NCBI RefSeq assembly: GCF_002104455.1
Contig: NZ_NBOC01000001.1
Location: 434,001-498,000, forward strand
Reading direction: 5' to 3'
Length of the DNA stretch: 64,000 bases
From: Colwellia chukchiensis
GTDB lineage: Bacteria > Pseudomonadota > Gammaproteobacteria > Enterobacterales > Alteromonadaceae
Shown here: one piece after another, positions 1 through 9,908 of the stretch
Position numbering within the stretch: position 1 is the first letter of the stretch
Layout of the letters: every line of letters starts with the position of its first letter
Program-made: the position numbers and the translations under genes
The notes under the pieces: generated by a model
Told to the model about the DNA's origin: nothing
Databases searched by the model: none
Seen by the model: the letters and a program-made list of their open reading frames with translations, nothing else

Positions 1-14
1 ACTCTGATTTAACC

Positions 15-1679
15 CTATCCAGCCAATAATTCTTGTGCGTTAGCTAAACTCGTATCAGTGACTTTATCACCGGCCAGCAAGCGAGCAATCTCTTGGACGC
101 GACCATCGCGAGAAAGTTCCGTGACTGTAGTTTCAGTGTGTTCGCCGTCGGTGAGTTTGGCAACAAACAACTGTTGATGACCTTTACTAGCCACTTGCGG
201 TAAATGCGTAACACAAATAACTTGCGTGTTTTTAGCTAACTGCTGTAACTTTTTGCCAACCATGGCTGCAGTTGGACCACTAATGCCAACATCTACCTCA
301 TCAAAGATTAAGCTTGGCGTGATAACTTTGTCTGCTAATATAACCTGCATGGCTAAGCTAATACGCGACAGCTCACCACCTGAGGCAACTTTATTCATGG
401 CTTCTAATGGTTGGCCAGGGTTTAAGCTGGCAAGGAAGCTAACATTGTCATGACCATGTAATGATAAATGATCTAATTTATCTTGGCTGACTTTAATGGC
501 AAACTTACCGTGCGCCATATTCAATTCAGCCATGCTGTTTGTGATCATTTTGCTCAGCTTGGCAGCGGCTTTAGCTCTGGACTCGGACAAGATATTGGCT
601 GCATTTTGATATTGTTGCTTAGCGCTTTCAATATCATCATTAATTTTTATTAAACGACTTTCATCTGAGCTAAATAATGCGAGCTCTTGTAGCAATTGTT
701 GGTGAAACTGCGCTAAGGCATTAGGGGCAACTTGGTGTTTTTTGGCTAACATAATTGCGCTTGAATAACGTTCCTCAATCAGCGAGTAGCTGTCGGGATC
801 AAGTTCAACACTTTGATAATAATGTTTTAATTCTTGACTGGCATCTTCTACTTGAATTAAGGCTTCATTCAGCTGTTCAGCAATGGCTTTTAACTTGCCA
901 TCATAGTTTGCTAAGCCTGCAATTTTATCTGCGCTGCTCCTTAAACTATCAACTACATTAAATTGTTCAGCTTCAGATAATTGTTGTACTGCACTTAATG
1001 TTTCACTGAGAATATGTTGCCCATTACTTTGACGCTGGTAATCCTTTTCTAAGTTTTCAAACTCGTCAGGCTGTAAAGAAAATTCGTTCAACTCTTGTAC
1101 TTGATATTGTAATAATTGCTGCTGAGCTTCTCGCTGTAGCTTATTTTCTTGTAAGGTTTGCGCTTCTTGGCTAAGGCTACGCCATTGTTGGTAATAGTAT
1201 TTTACCTCATCAAGTAGGTGTTGATGATTGGCGTAGGCATCAAGTATATTGCGTTGTTCACTAGCCTTTACAATCAATTGATGATTATGTTGACCATGAA
1301 TATGAATCAATAGCTGGCCAATTTCTTTTAATTGCGCTAGCGGTACTTGGCTGCCATTAATATAGGCTTTAGAGCGGCCTTCGGCTGAAATAACACGGCG
1401 CAAAATACACTCGTTATCGAGTAGCATATCATGGTGTTTCAGCCAGTTTTTGGCAGCTATATTATGACTCGTATCAAAGGTTGCTGCTAATTCGGCTTTT
1501 TTGCAATCAGCTCTGACTACATTAGTAACGGCTCTATCACCTAAGCAAAGACCTAAGGCATCTATAGCAATAGATTTGCCGGCACCCGTTTCGCCAGTAA
1601 TAGTGGTCATGCCTTGCTGCCAATCAATGTCGAGTGAACGCACAATGGCAAAGTTTTGAATGTTGAGTTGCAATAACAT
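15..1679 (-). CDS. recN: DNA repair protein RecN
   Basis: RecN is an SMC-like ATPase that acts early in recombinational repair of double-strand breaks. The 554-residue product has a Walker A motif GETGAGKS at residues 29-36, long helical coiled-coil arms in the middle, an ABC signature ASGGELSR near residue 430 and a Walker B LIFDEVDVGISG. The length matches the family. An upstream in-frame start at 1739 exists, but I chose the ATG at 1679 because the product then begins MLLQLNIQNFAIV, the usual RecN N-terminus. A perfect SOS-box palindrome lies 70 bp upstream, so LexA control is expected. The gene follows nadK on the same strand, with a terminator between them. Confidence 0.96.
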   Translation of the reverse strand: MLLQLNIQNFAIVRSLDIDWQQGMTTITGETGAGKSIAIDALGLCLGDRAVTNVVRADCKKAELAATFDTSHNIAAKNWLKHHDMLLDNECILRRVISAEGRSKAYINGSQVPLAQLKEIGQLLIHIHGQHNHQLIVKASEQRNILDAYANHQHLLDEVKYYYQQWRSLSQEAQTLQENKLQREAQQQLLQYQVQELNEFSLQPDEFENLEKDYQRQSNGQHILSETLSAVQQLSEAEQFNVVDSLRSSADKIAGLANYDGKLKAIAEQLNEALIQVEDASQELKHYYQSVELDPDSYSLIEERYSSAIMLAKKHQVAPNALAQFHQQLLQELALFSSDESRLIKINDDIESAKQQYQNAANILSESRAKAAAKLSKMITNSMAELNMAHGKFAIKVSQDKLDHLSLHGHDNVSFLASLNPGQPLEAMNKVASGGELSRISLAMQVILADKVITPSLIFDEVDVGISGPTAAMVGKKLQQLAKNTQVICVTHLPQVASKGHQQLFVAKLTDGEHTETTVTELSRDGRVQEIARLLAGDKVTDTSLANAQELLAG

Positions 1680-1739
1680 AGTCGCCTCATTAACTTTATC
1701 AGTAGCTTTATTACGATAAAGTGCAGAATAAATAAGCAA

Positions 1740-1777
1740 AAAAGCAGATACTGTTAATTTATACAGTATCTGCTTTT
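1740..1777 (-). terminator. nadK terminator containing the SOS box
   Basis: A perfect 15-bp inverted repeat (AAAAGCAGATACTGT and its complement) with an 8-nt loop. Read on the minus strand it is followed by a run of T, so it is a good rho-independent terminator for nadK. The inner part of the stem is the LexA box. Confidence 0.75.
1749..1768. promoter_or_regulatory. LexA (SOS) box upstream of recN
   Basis: TACTGTTAATTTATACAGTA matches the gammaproteobacterial LexA consensus (CTGT-N8-ACAG with TA flanks). It lies about 70 bp upstream of recN, a classic SOS gene. On the minus strand the box contains TATAAAT, which could be the -10 element with TTGAAA about 15 bp upstream; that promoter assignment is inference. 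Confidence 0.88.
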
Positions 1778-1828
1778 ATTTCAAGCTATGTTTTTACTTT
1801 ATTTTTTATTTGTAAGCTAGCTTATTGA

Positions 1829-2710
1829 TTAATAAAGCTTATTACCCCAGCCAAGTTTATTTCTTAACACATTAAAGTAGTTGTGATCTAACGGGTGTAT
1901 CAAGCGTAATGTAAACTCACTTTTTTTGATAATGACTTCATCACCAGGCATGACGGCTAAAATGACATGTCCGTCACAACTGACTTGCAGGTTCTCGTAA
2001 TTTTCATTAGCGAGCTTAAGTTTGATTTCACTGTTACCGTCTACGACTATCGGTCGACTTGTGAGGGTGTGCGGAAACATGGGCACGAGTGATAACGCAT
2101 TCAAATTTGGCGTTAATATTGGACCACCAGCAGACATAGAATAAGCGGTTGAGCCCGTAGGTGACGACACTATCAGGCCATCTGAACGTTGACTGAACAT
2201 AAAACTTCCGTCAATGTAGACTTCAAATTCGATCATACTAGCCACTTTACCAGCGTGCAGTACGGCTTCGTTTACCGCACTGTTTGAGCTTTTTAGCCTA
2301 CCATGACGATAGACTTCAGCTTCAATAATAAAGCGCTGCTCTTCCCGCGACTGACCTTTTAAAATGGCTTCTAAAGGCGGCAGCAAATCATCTGGGGATA
2401 GATCGGTTAAAAAGCCTAAATTGCCTCTATTTACGCCAATAACGCCTATGTTGTAACAGGCTAGTACTCTGGCTGCACCTAACATATAGCCATCACCACC
2501 GACAACAATTGCGAGATCTGCTTGCTCGCCAATATCGGTTAATGACGCCTTATTAAACTTTTCAATATTGACCGTCGCCGCAACTGAATTTTCGATTAAT
2601 ACTCGATAGCCTTGTTGCGCTAAATAATCATGTAAAGCTTCTATGGTTGTACTGGCACCGTCATGGTGAGGTTTGCCGATTAAGCCTATGGTGTTGTATA
2701 AATTACTCAT
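1829..2710 (-). CDS. nadK: NAD kinase
   Basis: NadK phosphorylates NAD to NADP in the cytoplasm using ATP or polyphosphate. The 293-residue product is of normal length. It carries the GGDG motif at residues 71-74, followed by MLGAARVL, then [11 protein letters not shown] and the substrate-binding segment [15 protein letters not shown] near residue 183. It is divergent from grpE across a 349-bp spacer, a conserved arrangement in gammaproteobacteria, and lies upstream of recN on the same strand. A second gene with a distantly related NAD-kinase-like fold lies at 18674-19807. Confidence 0.96.
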   Translation of the reverse strand: MSNLYNTIGLIGKPHHDGASTTIEALHDYLAQQGYRVLIENSVAATVNIEKFNKASLTDIGEQADLAIVVGGDGYMLGAARVLACYNIGVIGVNRGNLGFLTDLSPDDLLPPLEAILKGQSREEQRFIIEAEVYRHGRLKSSNSAVNEAVLHAGKVASMIEFEVYIDGSFMFSQRSDGLIVSSPTGSTAYSMSAGGPILTPNLNALSLVPMFPHTLTSRPIVVDGNSEIKLKLANENYENLQVSCDGHVILAVMPGDEVIIKKSEFTLRLIHPLDHNYFNVLRNKLGWGNKLY

Positions 2711-2812
2711 ACATTGCTAATTAATATGTTTTGTAATTGAGGACTCTAGGAAGTTTCGCGCTATTTGAGGCGCTTGTAAAGTTGACTTTTTATGAAATGA
2801 TTTACTTTTGTG

Positions 2813-2838
2813 CTTGAATCATAAAAACAAGCCCCCAT
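2813..2838 (+). promoter_or_regulatory. Sigma32 heat-shock promoter of grpE
   Basis: CTTGAA (2813-2818) and CCCCAT (2833-2838) are separated by 14 bp, matching the sigma32 -35/-10 pattern. The site is about 220 bp upstream of grpE in the nadK-grpE spacer (2711-3059). I see no other gene in that spacer. Confidence 0.8.
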
Positions 2839-3059
2839 AATTAGCGTTATTGAGATTTACCTTATTTGAAACTTAATACCCGTTTCATTAATTAAGTGGT
2901 CTACTTGATACAGAGGAAAAATCGCCAAGTACATGGCATTTATTTAATAACTATTTGTTTTAATTGTTAAATAAATAACGAGTTAGTTGGTAGTTTTAAC
3001 TAGTAGAAACGACGACGTAGTTAATGAAGTAGGTATAAGAACTACTTTGGAGTTTTTTC

Positions 3060-3695
3060 ATGGCTAATGAGTCAACAGAGAATAAAAGTGCAGAAGAAGT
3101 GGCTGCAGAAGAACTAGCCGCTGAAATTATTGAGCAAGCAGAAGAGCAAGTTGAAGAGCAGTTAGATGCTGCGGTTGAAAATATCAGTGCTGAGCAAGAA
3201 AAAATAAACGAACTTGAATTAGCACTTGCTGCAGCTAAATCAACGGTGGCGGATCAAAAAGATACCGTAATTCGTGCTAAAGCAGAAGTTGATAATGTTC
3301 GTCGTCGCTCTGCACAAGATGTTGAAAAAGCACGTAAATTTGCGTTAGAAAAATTTGCTGTCGAATTATTGACCACGGTAGATAATTTAGAGCGCGCATT
3401 GGAAAACATCAATAAAGATGATGAGAGCAACACTGCTATTATCGAAGGAATTGAGTTAACGTACCAAGGCTTGATAGCCTCGCTAGAAAAATTTGCTATT
3501 AAAGCGATCGATCCAAAAGATCAACCCTTTAATCCGGAATTACATCAAGCTATGTCTATGCAAGAAGTGGAAGGTGTTGCTGCCAATACTGTCATTGCAG
3601 TTATGCAAAAGGGGTATGAACTTAACGGCCGTTTGATTCGCCCAGCAATGGTGATGGTGTCAAAAGCTGCGCCAAGTGTTGATACTAGCGCGTAA
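3060..3695 (+). CDS. grpE: Nucleotide exchange factor GrpE
   Basis: GrpE releases ADP from DnaK in the cytoplasmic DnaK-DnaJ-GrpE chaperone cycle. The 211-residue protein has a very acidic, alanine- and glutamate-rich N-terminal third, long helices that form the dimer stalk (about residues 45-140), and the conserved beta-domain motif FNPELHQAM near residue 160. It is preceded by a sigma32 promoter and followed by a strong hairpin terminator, so it is transcribed apart from dnaK, which has its own heat-shock promoter. Confidence 0.95.
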   Translation: MANESTENKSAEEVAAEELAAEIIEQAEEQVEEQLDAAVENISAEQEKINELELALAAAKSTVADQKDTVIRAKAEVDNVRRRSAQDVEKARKFALEKFAVELLTTVDNLERALENINKDDESNTAIIEGIELTYQGLIASLEKFAIKAIDPKDQPFNPELHQAMSMQEVEGVAANTVIAVMQKGYELNGRLIRPAMVMVSKAAPSVDTSA

Positions 3696-3737
3696 CAGCT
3701 TTTCCTTTTAACGGACAAGCGTTGGCAATACTAGATT

Positions 3738-3764
3738 AAAACCAGACTCAGGTCTGGTTTTTTT
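3738..3764 (+). terminator. grpE terminator
   Basis: A 7-bp stem (ACCAGAC/GTCTGGT) with a TCAG loop is followed by a T run, about 45 bp after the grpE stop. Confidence 0.85.
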
Positions 3765-3913
3765 ACGCTATCTATTCGCTAAAGCGATAACTTATCTAGT
3801 TTACACAGTAAGCGGGTAGTTAGCTAAACTAGGTAATAACCCGCTAATTTGTTCTATATAAAGAGTGGCGGTAATAATAATTAACATTTTTTCATTATTT
3901 TCGATAAAAATAG

Positions 3914-3939
3914 TTGAAAAGCTATTTTCCTGCCCCCAC
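3914..3939 (+). promoter_or_regulatory. Sigma32 heat-shock promoter of dnaK
   Basis: TTGAAA (3914-3919) and CCCCAC (3934-3939) are 14 bp apart and lie about 65 bp before the dnaK start. The layout is the same as that of the grpE promoter. Confidence 0.8.
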
Positions 3940-4002
3940 TAACTGTTCATCGAAAGATTTAATCTTTATTTTTAACATTATAAGTATTCGGAGATCCTCA
4001 AG

Positions 4003-5928
4003 ATGGGCAAAATTATTGGTATTGACCTAGGGACAACAAACTCTTGTGTTGCTGTACTAGACGGTGATAAAACGCGCGTAATTGAAAACGCGGAAGGCGA
4101 CCGTACCACTCCTTCTATCATTGCTTACACTGAAGAAGGCGAAACCTTAGTTGGTCAACCAGCTAAACGCCAATCGGTCACAAACCCAAAAAATACATTA
4201 TTCGCAATTAAGCGCTTAATCGGACGTCGTTTTGACGATGAAGAAGTGCAACGCGACATTAAAATCATGCCATTTGGCATTGTTAAAGCTGACAACGGCG
4301 ATGCATGGGTAACGGCACGTGATAAAAATATCGCGCCACCACAAGTATCTGCTGAAGTGTTAGCAAAAATGAAAAAAACCGCTGAAGACTACCTAGGCGA
4401 AAAAGTAACAGAAGCGGTTATTACCGTACCTGCATACTTTAACGACTCACAACGTCAAGCAACTAAAGATGCGGGTCGTATTGCTGGTCTTGATGTTAAG
4501 CGTATTATCAACGAACCAACTGCTGCTGCGCTTGCTTACGGTATGGATAAGCAAGAAGGCGACAAAGTGGTTGCCGTATATGACTTAGGTGGTGGTACTT
4601 TTGATATTTCAATTATCGAAATTGATGAAGTTGAAGGTGAGCACACGTTTGAAGTATTAGCAACAAACGGTGATACCCACTTAGGTGGTGAAGATTTTGA
4701 TAACCGTTTAATTAACTACTTAGTTGCCGAGTTCAAGAAAGATCAAGGTATGGACTTAACGCAAGATCCATTAGCCATGCAACGTTTAAAAGAAGCGGCA
4801 GAAAAAGCAAAATGTGAGCTTTCTTCAGCACAACAAACCGATGTTAACTTGCCGTACATTACTGCTGATGCGTCAGGTCCTAAGCACATGAACATCAAAG
4901 TAACGCGTGCTAAGTTAGAGTCGTTAGTTGAAGACATGGTTAAAGCCACATTAGAGCCACTTAAATTGGCACTAAAAGATGCGGACTTGTCAATTAGCGA
5001 CGTGAACGATGTGATTTTGGTGGGTGGTCAAACACGCATGCCAATGGTTCAAAAAGTGGTTACAGAGTTCTTTGGTAAAGAGCCACGTAAAGACGTTAAC
5101 CCTGACGAAGCTGTAGCCTCTGGCGCTGCGGTACAAGCAGGTGTACTTTCTGGCGATGTTACCGACGTATTATTACTAGATGTGACACCATTATCACTAG
5201 GTATTGAAACTATGGGCGGTGTGATGACGAAAGTTATCGATAAAAACACCACTATCCCGACTAAGCAGTCGCAAACCTTCTCAACAGCTGAAGATAACCA
5301 AGCTGCGGTAACTGTACATGTTGTGCAAGGTGAGCGTAAGCAAGCATCTGCAAACAAGTCATTAGGCCAGTTTAACTTAGAAGGCATAGACCCAGCACCG
5401 CGCGGTACGCCACAAATCGAAGTAACCTTTGACTTAGATGCTGACGGTATTTTGCATGTCACGGCAAAAGATAAGAACACAGGTAAAGAGCAAAAAATCA
5501 CCATTAAAGCCTCTTCTGGTTTATCAGATGATGAAGTAGAGCAAATGGTACGCGACGCGGAAGCCAATGCTGACGAAGATGCGAAATTTGAAGAGCTTGT
5601 ACAAGCGCGCAACCAAGCTGATGGCATGGTGCACGCAACGCGTAAGCAAATTGAAGAAGCCGGTGATGATTTACCAGCAGAAGATAAAGAGAAGATTGAA
5701 AGCGCTTTATCTGAGCTTGAAGTGGCGCTTAAAGGCGATAGTAAAGAAGAAATCGATACTAAGTCACAAGCGGTTATTGAAGCTTCAGCTAAATTGATGG
5801 AAATTGCTCAAGCTAAAGCACAAGCACAAGCCGGCGCAGCTGAAGGCGCAGCACCTGATGCAGAAGCACCAGCGGGTGATGATGTTGTTGATGCTGAGTT
5901 TGAAGAAGTTAAAGACGACAAGAAGTAG
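4003..5928 (+). CDS. dnaK: Chaperone protein DnaK (Hsp70)
   Basis: DnaK is the ATP-dependent Hsp70 chaperone that works with DnaJ and GrpE. The 641-residue product starts with [17 protein letters not shown] (phosphate-1 loop) and contains [21 protein letters not shown] and the VGGQTRMP adenosine motif near residue 340. The substrate-binding beta-sandwich and alpha-helical lid follow. The C-terminus is glycine/alanine rich and ends in the acidic EEVKDDKK tail recognised by the co-chaperone machinery. It lies behind its own sigma32 promoter, and dnaJ follows after 265 bp. Confidence 0.98.
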   Translation: MGKIIGIDLGTTNSCVAVLDGDKTRVIENAEGDRTTPSIIAYTEEGETLVGQPAKRQSVTNPKNTLFAIKRLIGRRFDDEEVQRDIKIMPFGIVKADNGDAWVTARDKNIAPPQVSAEVLAKMKKTAEDYLGEKVTEAVITVPAYFNDSQRQATKDAGRIAGLDVKRIINEPTAAALAYGMDKQEGDKVVAVYDLGGGTFDISIIEIDEVEGEHTFEVLATNGDTHLGGEDFDNRLINYLVAEFKKDQGMDLTQDPLAMQRLKEAAEKAKCELSSAQQTDVNLPYITADASGPKHMNIKVTRAKLESLVEDMVKATLEPLKLALKDADLSISDVNDVILVGGQTRMPMVQKVVTEFFGKEPRKDVNPDEAVASGAAVQAGVLSGDVTDVLLLDVTPLSLGIETMGGVMTKVIDKNTTIPTKQSQTFSTAEDNQAAVTVHVVQGERKQASANKSLGQFNLEGIDPAPRGTPQIEVTFDLDADGILHVTAKDKNTGKEQKITIKASSGLSDDEVEQMVRDAEANADEDAKFEELVQARNQADGMVHATRKQIEEAGDDLPAEDKEKIESALSELEVALKGDSKEEIDTKSQAVIEASAKLMEIAQAKAQAQAGAAEGAAPDAEAPAGDDVVDAEFEEVKDDKK

Positions 5929-6019
5929 TTAATGATGGGTTGTTGCTCGGCGTGTCCAGCTTATGCGAGTACACTTGAGTAACAACCAAAAACTTTAACC
6001 TTGTTATTAGCTTCAAATG

Positions 6020-6051
6020 AATAAAGCGTCGATAGCTATCGGCGCTTTATT
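6020..6051 (+). terminator. Hairpin between dnaK and dnaJ
   Basis: An inverted repeat of 16-nt arms (AATAAAGCGTCGATAG and a near-complement) about 90 bp after dnaK. Its 3' arm ends in a T-rich segment, so it is a plausible partial terminator or transcript-processing hairpin. Confidence 0.55.
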
Positions 6052-6193
6052 ATGTCAGGTAATAACGAAATGTTAGTTAATGCAAGATGTTAATTTGCTT
6101 GGATTTTTCATGTTTTAAGGTGAATTTTTAAAGCGTCTAAGTAAGAAGTTAAACAAATTAGTATCCACAAAATTGAAGTAAAGAAATAAACTT

Positions 6194-7333
6194 ATGTCAA
6201 AACGCGATTATTATGAAGTGCTAGGAGTATCAAAAGATGCATCTGAGCGCGATATCAAAAAAGCTTACAAACGTTTAGCAATGAAATATCACCCAGACAG
6301 AACCAAAGGTGATAAATCAAAAGAAGAGCAATTTAAAGAAGTTAAAGAAGCTTATGAAGTGCTAAACGACGATCAAAAGCGTGCAGCCTATGATCAATAT
6401 GGCCATGCAGCATTTGAACAAGGCGGCCATGGTGGTGGAGGCTTTGGCGGCGGCCATGACTTTGGTGATGCGTTTGGTGATATTTTCGGTGATATTTTTG
6501 GTGGTGGTGGCCGTGGTCGCGGTGGGCAATCGCGCCAACGTCGCGGTGCAGATTTACGCTACAACCTAGACTTGACGCTTGAAGAAGCGGTTAAAGGTAA
6601 AACCTTAGAAATTAAAGTGCCGACTTTTGTTAGTTGTGAGCCCTGTGACGGTAGCGGCGCGAAAAAAGGCACCAGTGCCAAAACATGTTCAACTTGTCAC
6701 GGCCATGGCCAAGTGCAAATGCGCCAAGGCTTGTTTGCCGTGCAACAAACCTGTCCGACGTGTTCGGGTAAAGGCAAAGTTATTACTGATCCTTGTCCTT
6801 CATGTCGTGGTCAAGGGCGGGTTGAAAAAACCAAAACCTTATCTGTTAAAATTCCAGCAGGTGTTGATACCGGCGATAGAATTCGCTTATCGGGTGAAGG
6901 TGAAGCCGGCGAGCATGGCGCACCAGCAGGCGACTTATATGTGCAAGCTAATGTGCGCGATCATAAAATATTTGTCCGTGATGAAAATAACTTGTATTGC
7001 GAAGTGCCGATTAGTTTCACCACAGCAGCATTAGGCGGAGAAATTGAAGTACCGACCCTCGAAGGTAAAGTGAAGCTGAAAATACCGAAAGAAACGCAAA
7101 CCGGTAAAATGTTCCGCTTACGAGGTAAAGGCGTCAAATCAGTACGCAGCCACTCAACTGGTGACTTAATGTGTAAAGTCGTGATTGAAACGCCAGTGAA
7201 TTTATCGGGTGATCAAGCGGACTTATTGCGCCAGTTAGAAGAAAAAATGGGCAAAAGCACCAGCAAGCATAGCCCGAAAGAAACCGGCTTTTTTGACGGC
7301 GTGAAAAAGTTCTTTGATGATCTAAAAAGCTAA
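6194..7333 (+). CDS. dnaJ: Chaperone protein DnaJ (Hsp40)
   Basis: DnaJ stimulates the DnaK ATPase and delivers unfolded clients. The 379-residue protein has an N-terminal J domain with HPD at residues 33-35. A Gly/Phe-rich linker (about 75-118) follows, then four CxxCxGxG zinc-finger repeats ([32 protein letters not shown]) and the C-terminal client-binding domains. All class I features are present. I found no sigma32 match directly upstream, so it probably depends partly on read-through from dnaK. Confidence 0.97.
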   Translation: MSKRDYYEVLGVSKDASERDIKKAYKRLAMKYHPDRTKGDKSKEEQFKEVKEAYEVLNDDQKRAAYDQYGHAAFEQGGHGGGGFGGGHDFGDAFGDIFGDIFGGGGRGRGGQSRQRRGADLRYNLDLTLEEAVKGKTLEIKVPTFVSCEPCDGSGAKKGTSAKTCSTCHGHGQVQMRQGLFAVQQTCPTCSGKGKVITDPCPSCRGQGRVEKTKTLSVKIPAGVDTGDRIRLSGEGEAGEHGAPAGDLYVQANVRDHKIFVRDENNLYCEVPISFTTAALGGEIEVPTLEGKVKLKIPKETQTGKMFRLRGKGVKSVRSHSTGDLMCKVVIETPVNLSGDQADLLRQLEEKMGKSTSKHSPKETGFFDGVKKFFDDLKS

Positions 7334-7357
7334 TGAGCGTTAATTGCCTCAGTTGAT

Positions 7358-7387
7358 AAAAATCCCGTACCTAGTGACGGGATTTTT
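7358..7387 (+). terminator. dnaJ terminator
   Basis: Perfect 11-bp stem AAAAATCCCGT/ACGGGATTTTT with an 8-nt loop, 25 bp after the dnaJ stop. Confidence 0.85.
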
Positions 7388-7567
7388 ATTGCCTTTATAT
7401 TTTATAATCCGCTTAGCAAAACCGCGGTTATCACACTAAACGCTATGCTATCATGGCTTTGACAGTACTTGCTAAGCACTATGGCTCAACTGGCGGGCAG
7501 TCGCAAAGTGAATAACCTGTTAGCCTTTAAACCTAGATAAAGCATAACTCTGTATGAGTCGTAGACG

Positions 7568-8239
7568 ATGAAAGTTTTATTATTGACATTAATAACCGCC
7601 TTTACCAGCCTGTTAAGTATGGCTAACTCAGCGCCTGAGGAAATAACGGCGCTTGATGCTGGTTATATGGGGGTCCATGGCATGGTGTTGATGAATATCT
7701 CATCGACGATTTTTGCTTATCACCTACCTTTGTATCATAAACCGCACGACGTGCAACTAATGTACAAGCTTAAGGTGCAGGATCTTGCTTTAGTGCAATT
7801 GGTTCGTGATAATAAAATGGTAACAATCAAACCTAAGCCATTTAATTTACAGCGTTTAATGCGTGGTGAAAATATTGCTCTGTCGGCCGATGTTTATCTT
7901 GGCCATTTTGAACGAGATGGCAGCTTAGTATACGAAGACATGACATTACACTTTGCTGAGCAAGTGTATATGCGCAAGCTTGACGATATTGCCCCTGCCA
8001 GTAATGTGCAAGCTTATGATGCGGTGACGCTGCAAAATAGTGGTCAAATTTTTATCCATCAGCTTCAAGCGCCACCTAGCTTTGATCACCTGATTTATAT
8101 TAATGTTCAGGCAGGCTGTGCCCGTCAGTTTAACACTTCAACGGCGGTGCCTAGCGAACAGGAATTGCAGTATAAATTTATCAATTGCGGCTCCATGAAA
8201 CCGCTCTATTATGAAAGCCAAGATTTTACACAACATTAG
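7568..8239 (+). CDS. Predicted secreted protein of unknown function
   Basis: A 223-residue protein with a clear Sec signal peptide (MKVLLLTLITAFTSLLSMANS). The mature part is predicted periplasmic or exported, with mixed alpha/beta character, no further membrane segment and two cysteines near the C-terminus (CARQF and INCGS) that could form a disulfide. I recognise no domain. It stands alone between the dnaJ terminator and a 511-bp spacer and starts the accessory region. Its codon use resembles its neighbours, so I treat it as a real gene of unknown role. Confidence 0.7.
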   Translation: MKVLLLTLITAFTSLLSMANSAPEEITALDAGYMGVHGMVLMNISSTIFAYHLPLYHKPHDVQLMYKLKVQDLALVQLVRDNKMVTIKPKPFNLQRLMRGENIALSADVYLGHFERDGSLVYEDMTLHFAEQVYMRKLDDIAPASNVQAYDAVTLQNSGQIFIHQLQAPPSFDHLIYINVQAGCARQFNTSTAVPSEQELQYKFINCGSMKPLYYESQDFTQH

Positions 8240-8750
8240 CAGGTTTTAAGTCCAACTATTCAAAAATTCGCGAAATGTTATCGGTGTTGGTTGATGAATT
8301 TTGCTCGTATGCCACATCAGTTTTGCTGACATCTAATAAGGTTGCAACCTTTACCATAGTTAAAGTTTTAATGCATAGTTGTGAGCTATTTTTTAAGGTT
8401 AATACAGCTTTTGGCGTTAGCGACAAAGTCATTATCAAAGCAAGACATGATTAGAACGCATACGCAAATTTTTCAGTCGCATAAAAAACTGTCAGTAATT
8501 TTTACACTTTTTTATTTATCATACTAATCAATATTAAGCAGCTTGTTGAAATTATGTGCTTTTATATCTTTGGTCTAATCTATGCTTATATAAAGATTAT
8601 TCGAGAGTTCAAGCAGATGTTTTGCCTATATCTTATATTGAATTGTCGCTATTTTAAGCTGTAATAGTACCTTTTTGATATTCATTTTCGTGTGTTGTAT
8701 TAACGCCAGCCACTGATGTTAGGTAAAACGTTATGACTTAAGGCGACACT
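8240..8750. other. Intergenic region, 511 bp, no gene seen
   Basis: AT-rich spacer before the PD40-lipoprotein gene. A 60-codon minus-strand frame at 8256-8438 has no ribosome site and no family resemblance. It presumably holds the promoter of the downstream gene set, but I see no convincing -35/-10 pair or hairpin. Confidence 0.5.
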
Positions 8751-9899
8751 ATGGGAAGCGCGAAATATCAGTCGAAATATCAACATTGGTACTACGTTTT
8801 TATTGTAGCTATTGCCCTCGTCGCGACAGGCTGTTCAAACTCACCTGATGTGAGTTATTCATCACAGCAAAATCAATATGATCCACTTAGCACACAGTTA
8901 CTTTTTGTTTCCAATCAAGATGGTGATCGCGAAATCTTTTTGACAAACTTTGCCGGTGATGAACTCAAACAGCTCACCTACAACAACCGAGATGATTACG
9001 ACGCCTCTTGGTCTCCTGACGGACAACATATTCTTTTTACTTCACTGCGTGATAACGGCAACTCAGAAATTTATACCATGCGTGTTGATGGCAGCCAACA
9101 ACGCAACTTATCAAATCATGCAGGGTACGATGGCCAAGCCCGTTGGTCGCCTGATGGTCAGTCCATCGTCTTTAACTCAGATCGTCATGGCGGAATTGGT
9201 CTCTACTTGATGTCAGCCAATGGTGAGCATGTTAAACGACTAAGCAAGGATGAGCCGGATAGTTATGTCCACCCTGCGTGGTCACCGAACGGAAAATGGC
9301 TGTCCTACAGCAAGGTAAGGCCAAATGGTAAATCAAATATATGGATAGTTAATAGCGACGGCACAATTCATCAGCAGTTAAGTACACACCTTAAAAGTGA
9401 AGAAGGGCAAGTGCACTGGTCGCCAGATAGTCAAAAGTTGCTTTACCATGCACGTCGCAACCGCATATATAATATTTACTTATATGACTTAACAGCCAAT
9501 ACCGAGCGTCAGCTCACTGATTTAAAAGCCGCAGACTCAAGACCTAAGTGGTCAAATAAGGGGGATAAAATTGTATTTCTATCGACGCGTGGGCCTTTGG
9601 GGCGTACGCAACTATTTACTATGAAGGAAGATGGTTCACAGCTTAAAAGCTTGACTGATGCTAGATACCAAGTGGATGATGCTATATGGCAACTTGACGA
9701 CAATGCTTTGTTTTTCGTTAGTTGGCAAAATGGCCAAGGCTCGAATGTATATTGGTTGGAGTTATCAACAGATAAACAACGCGCTATTTCACCGGCAAAA
9801 GGTTATCAAAGTCAGCCGATACCTGAGCCTGCAGCACTTCCAAAATTTTTGTCTAAAGTGCGTAATCCTGAACGGGATATGCGTTCGCTAAGGCAATAG
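8751..9899 (+). CDS. PD40/TolB-like beta-propeller lipoprotein
   Basis: The 382-residue product has a hydrophobic N-terminal segment ending in a lipobox-like VATGC with Cys28, so it is probably a lipoprotein. The rest consists of repeated PD40 blades: WSPDGQHILFTS, WSPDGQSIVFNS, WSPNGKWLSYSK, WSPDSQKLLYHA and WSNKGDKIVFLS. These are the hallmark of TolB-type six- or seven-bladed propellers. It is too divergent and in the wrong context to be TolB itself (no tol-pal genes). The next gene starts 9 bp after its stop, so they form one transcript with the dockerin-like protein. The role is unknown; a cell-surface or periplasmic binding scaffold is inference. Confidence 0.85.
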   Translation: MGSAKYQSKYQHWYYVFIVAIALVATGCSNSPDVSYSSQQNQYDPLSTQLLFVSNQDGDREIFLTNFAGDELKQLTYNNRDDYDASWSPDGQHILFTSLRDNGNSEIYTMRVDGSQQRNLSNHAGYDGQARWSPDGQSIVFNSDRHGGIGLYLMSANGEHVKRLSKDEPDSYVHPAWSPNGKWLSYSKVRPNGKSNIWIVNSDGTIHQQLSTHLKSEEGQVHWSPDSQKLLYHARRNRIYNIYLYDLTANTERQLTDLKAADSRPKWSNKGDKIVFLSTRGPLGRTQLFTMKEDGSQLKSLTDARYQVDDAIWQLDDNALFFVSWQNGQGSNVYWLELSTDKQRAISPAKGYQSQPIPEPAALPKFLSKVRNPERDMRSLRQ

Positions 9900-9908
9900 G
9901 AGGATACT

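Noticed and set aside
5049-5627. A 192-codon minus-strand frame inside dnaK
   Set aside because: Shadow of the dnaK reading frame; dnaK is complete and strongly conserved on the other strand.
8256-8438. Short minus-strand frame in the 511-bp gap
   Set aside because: 60 codons, no ribosome site, no recognisable features, AT-rich context.
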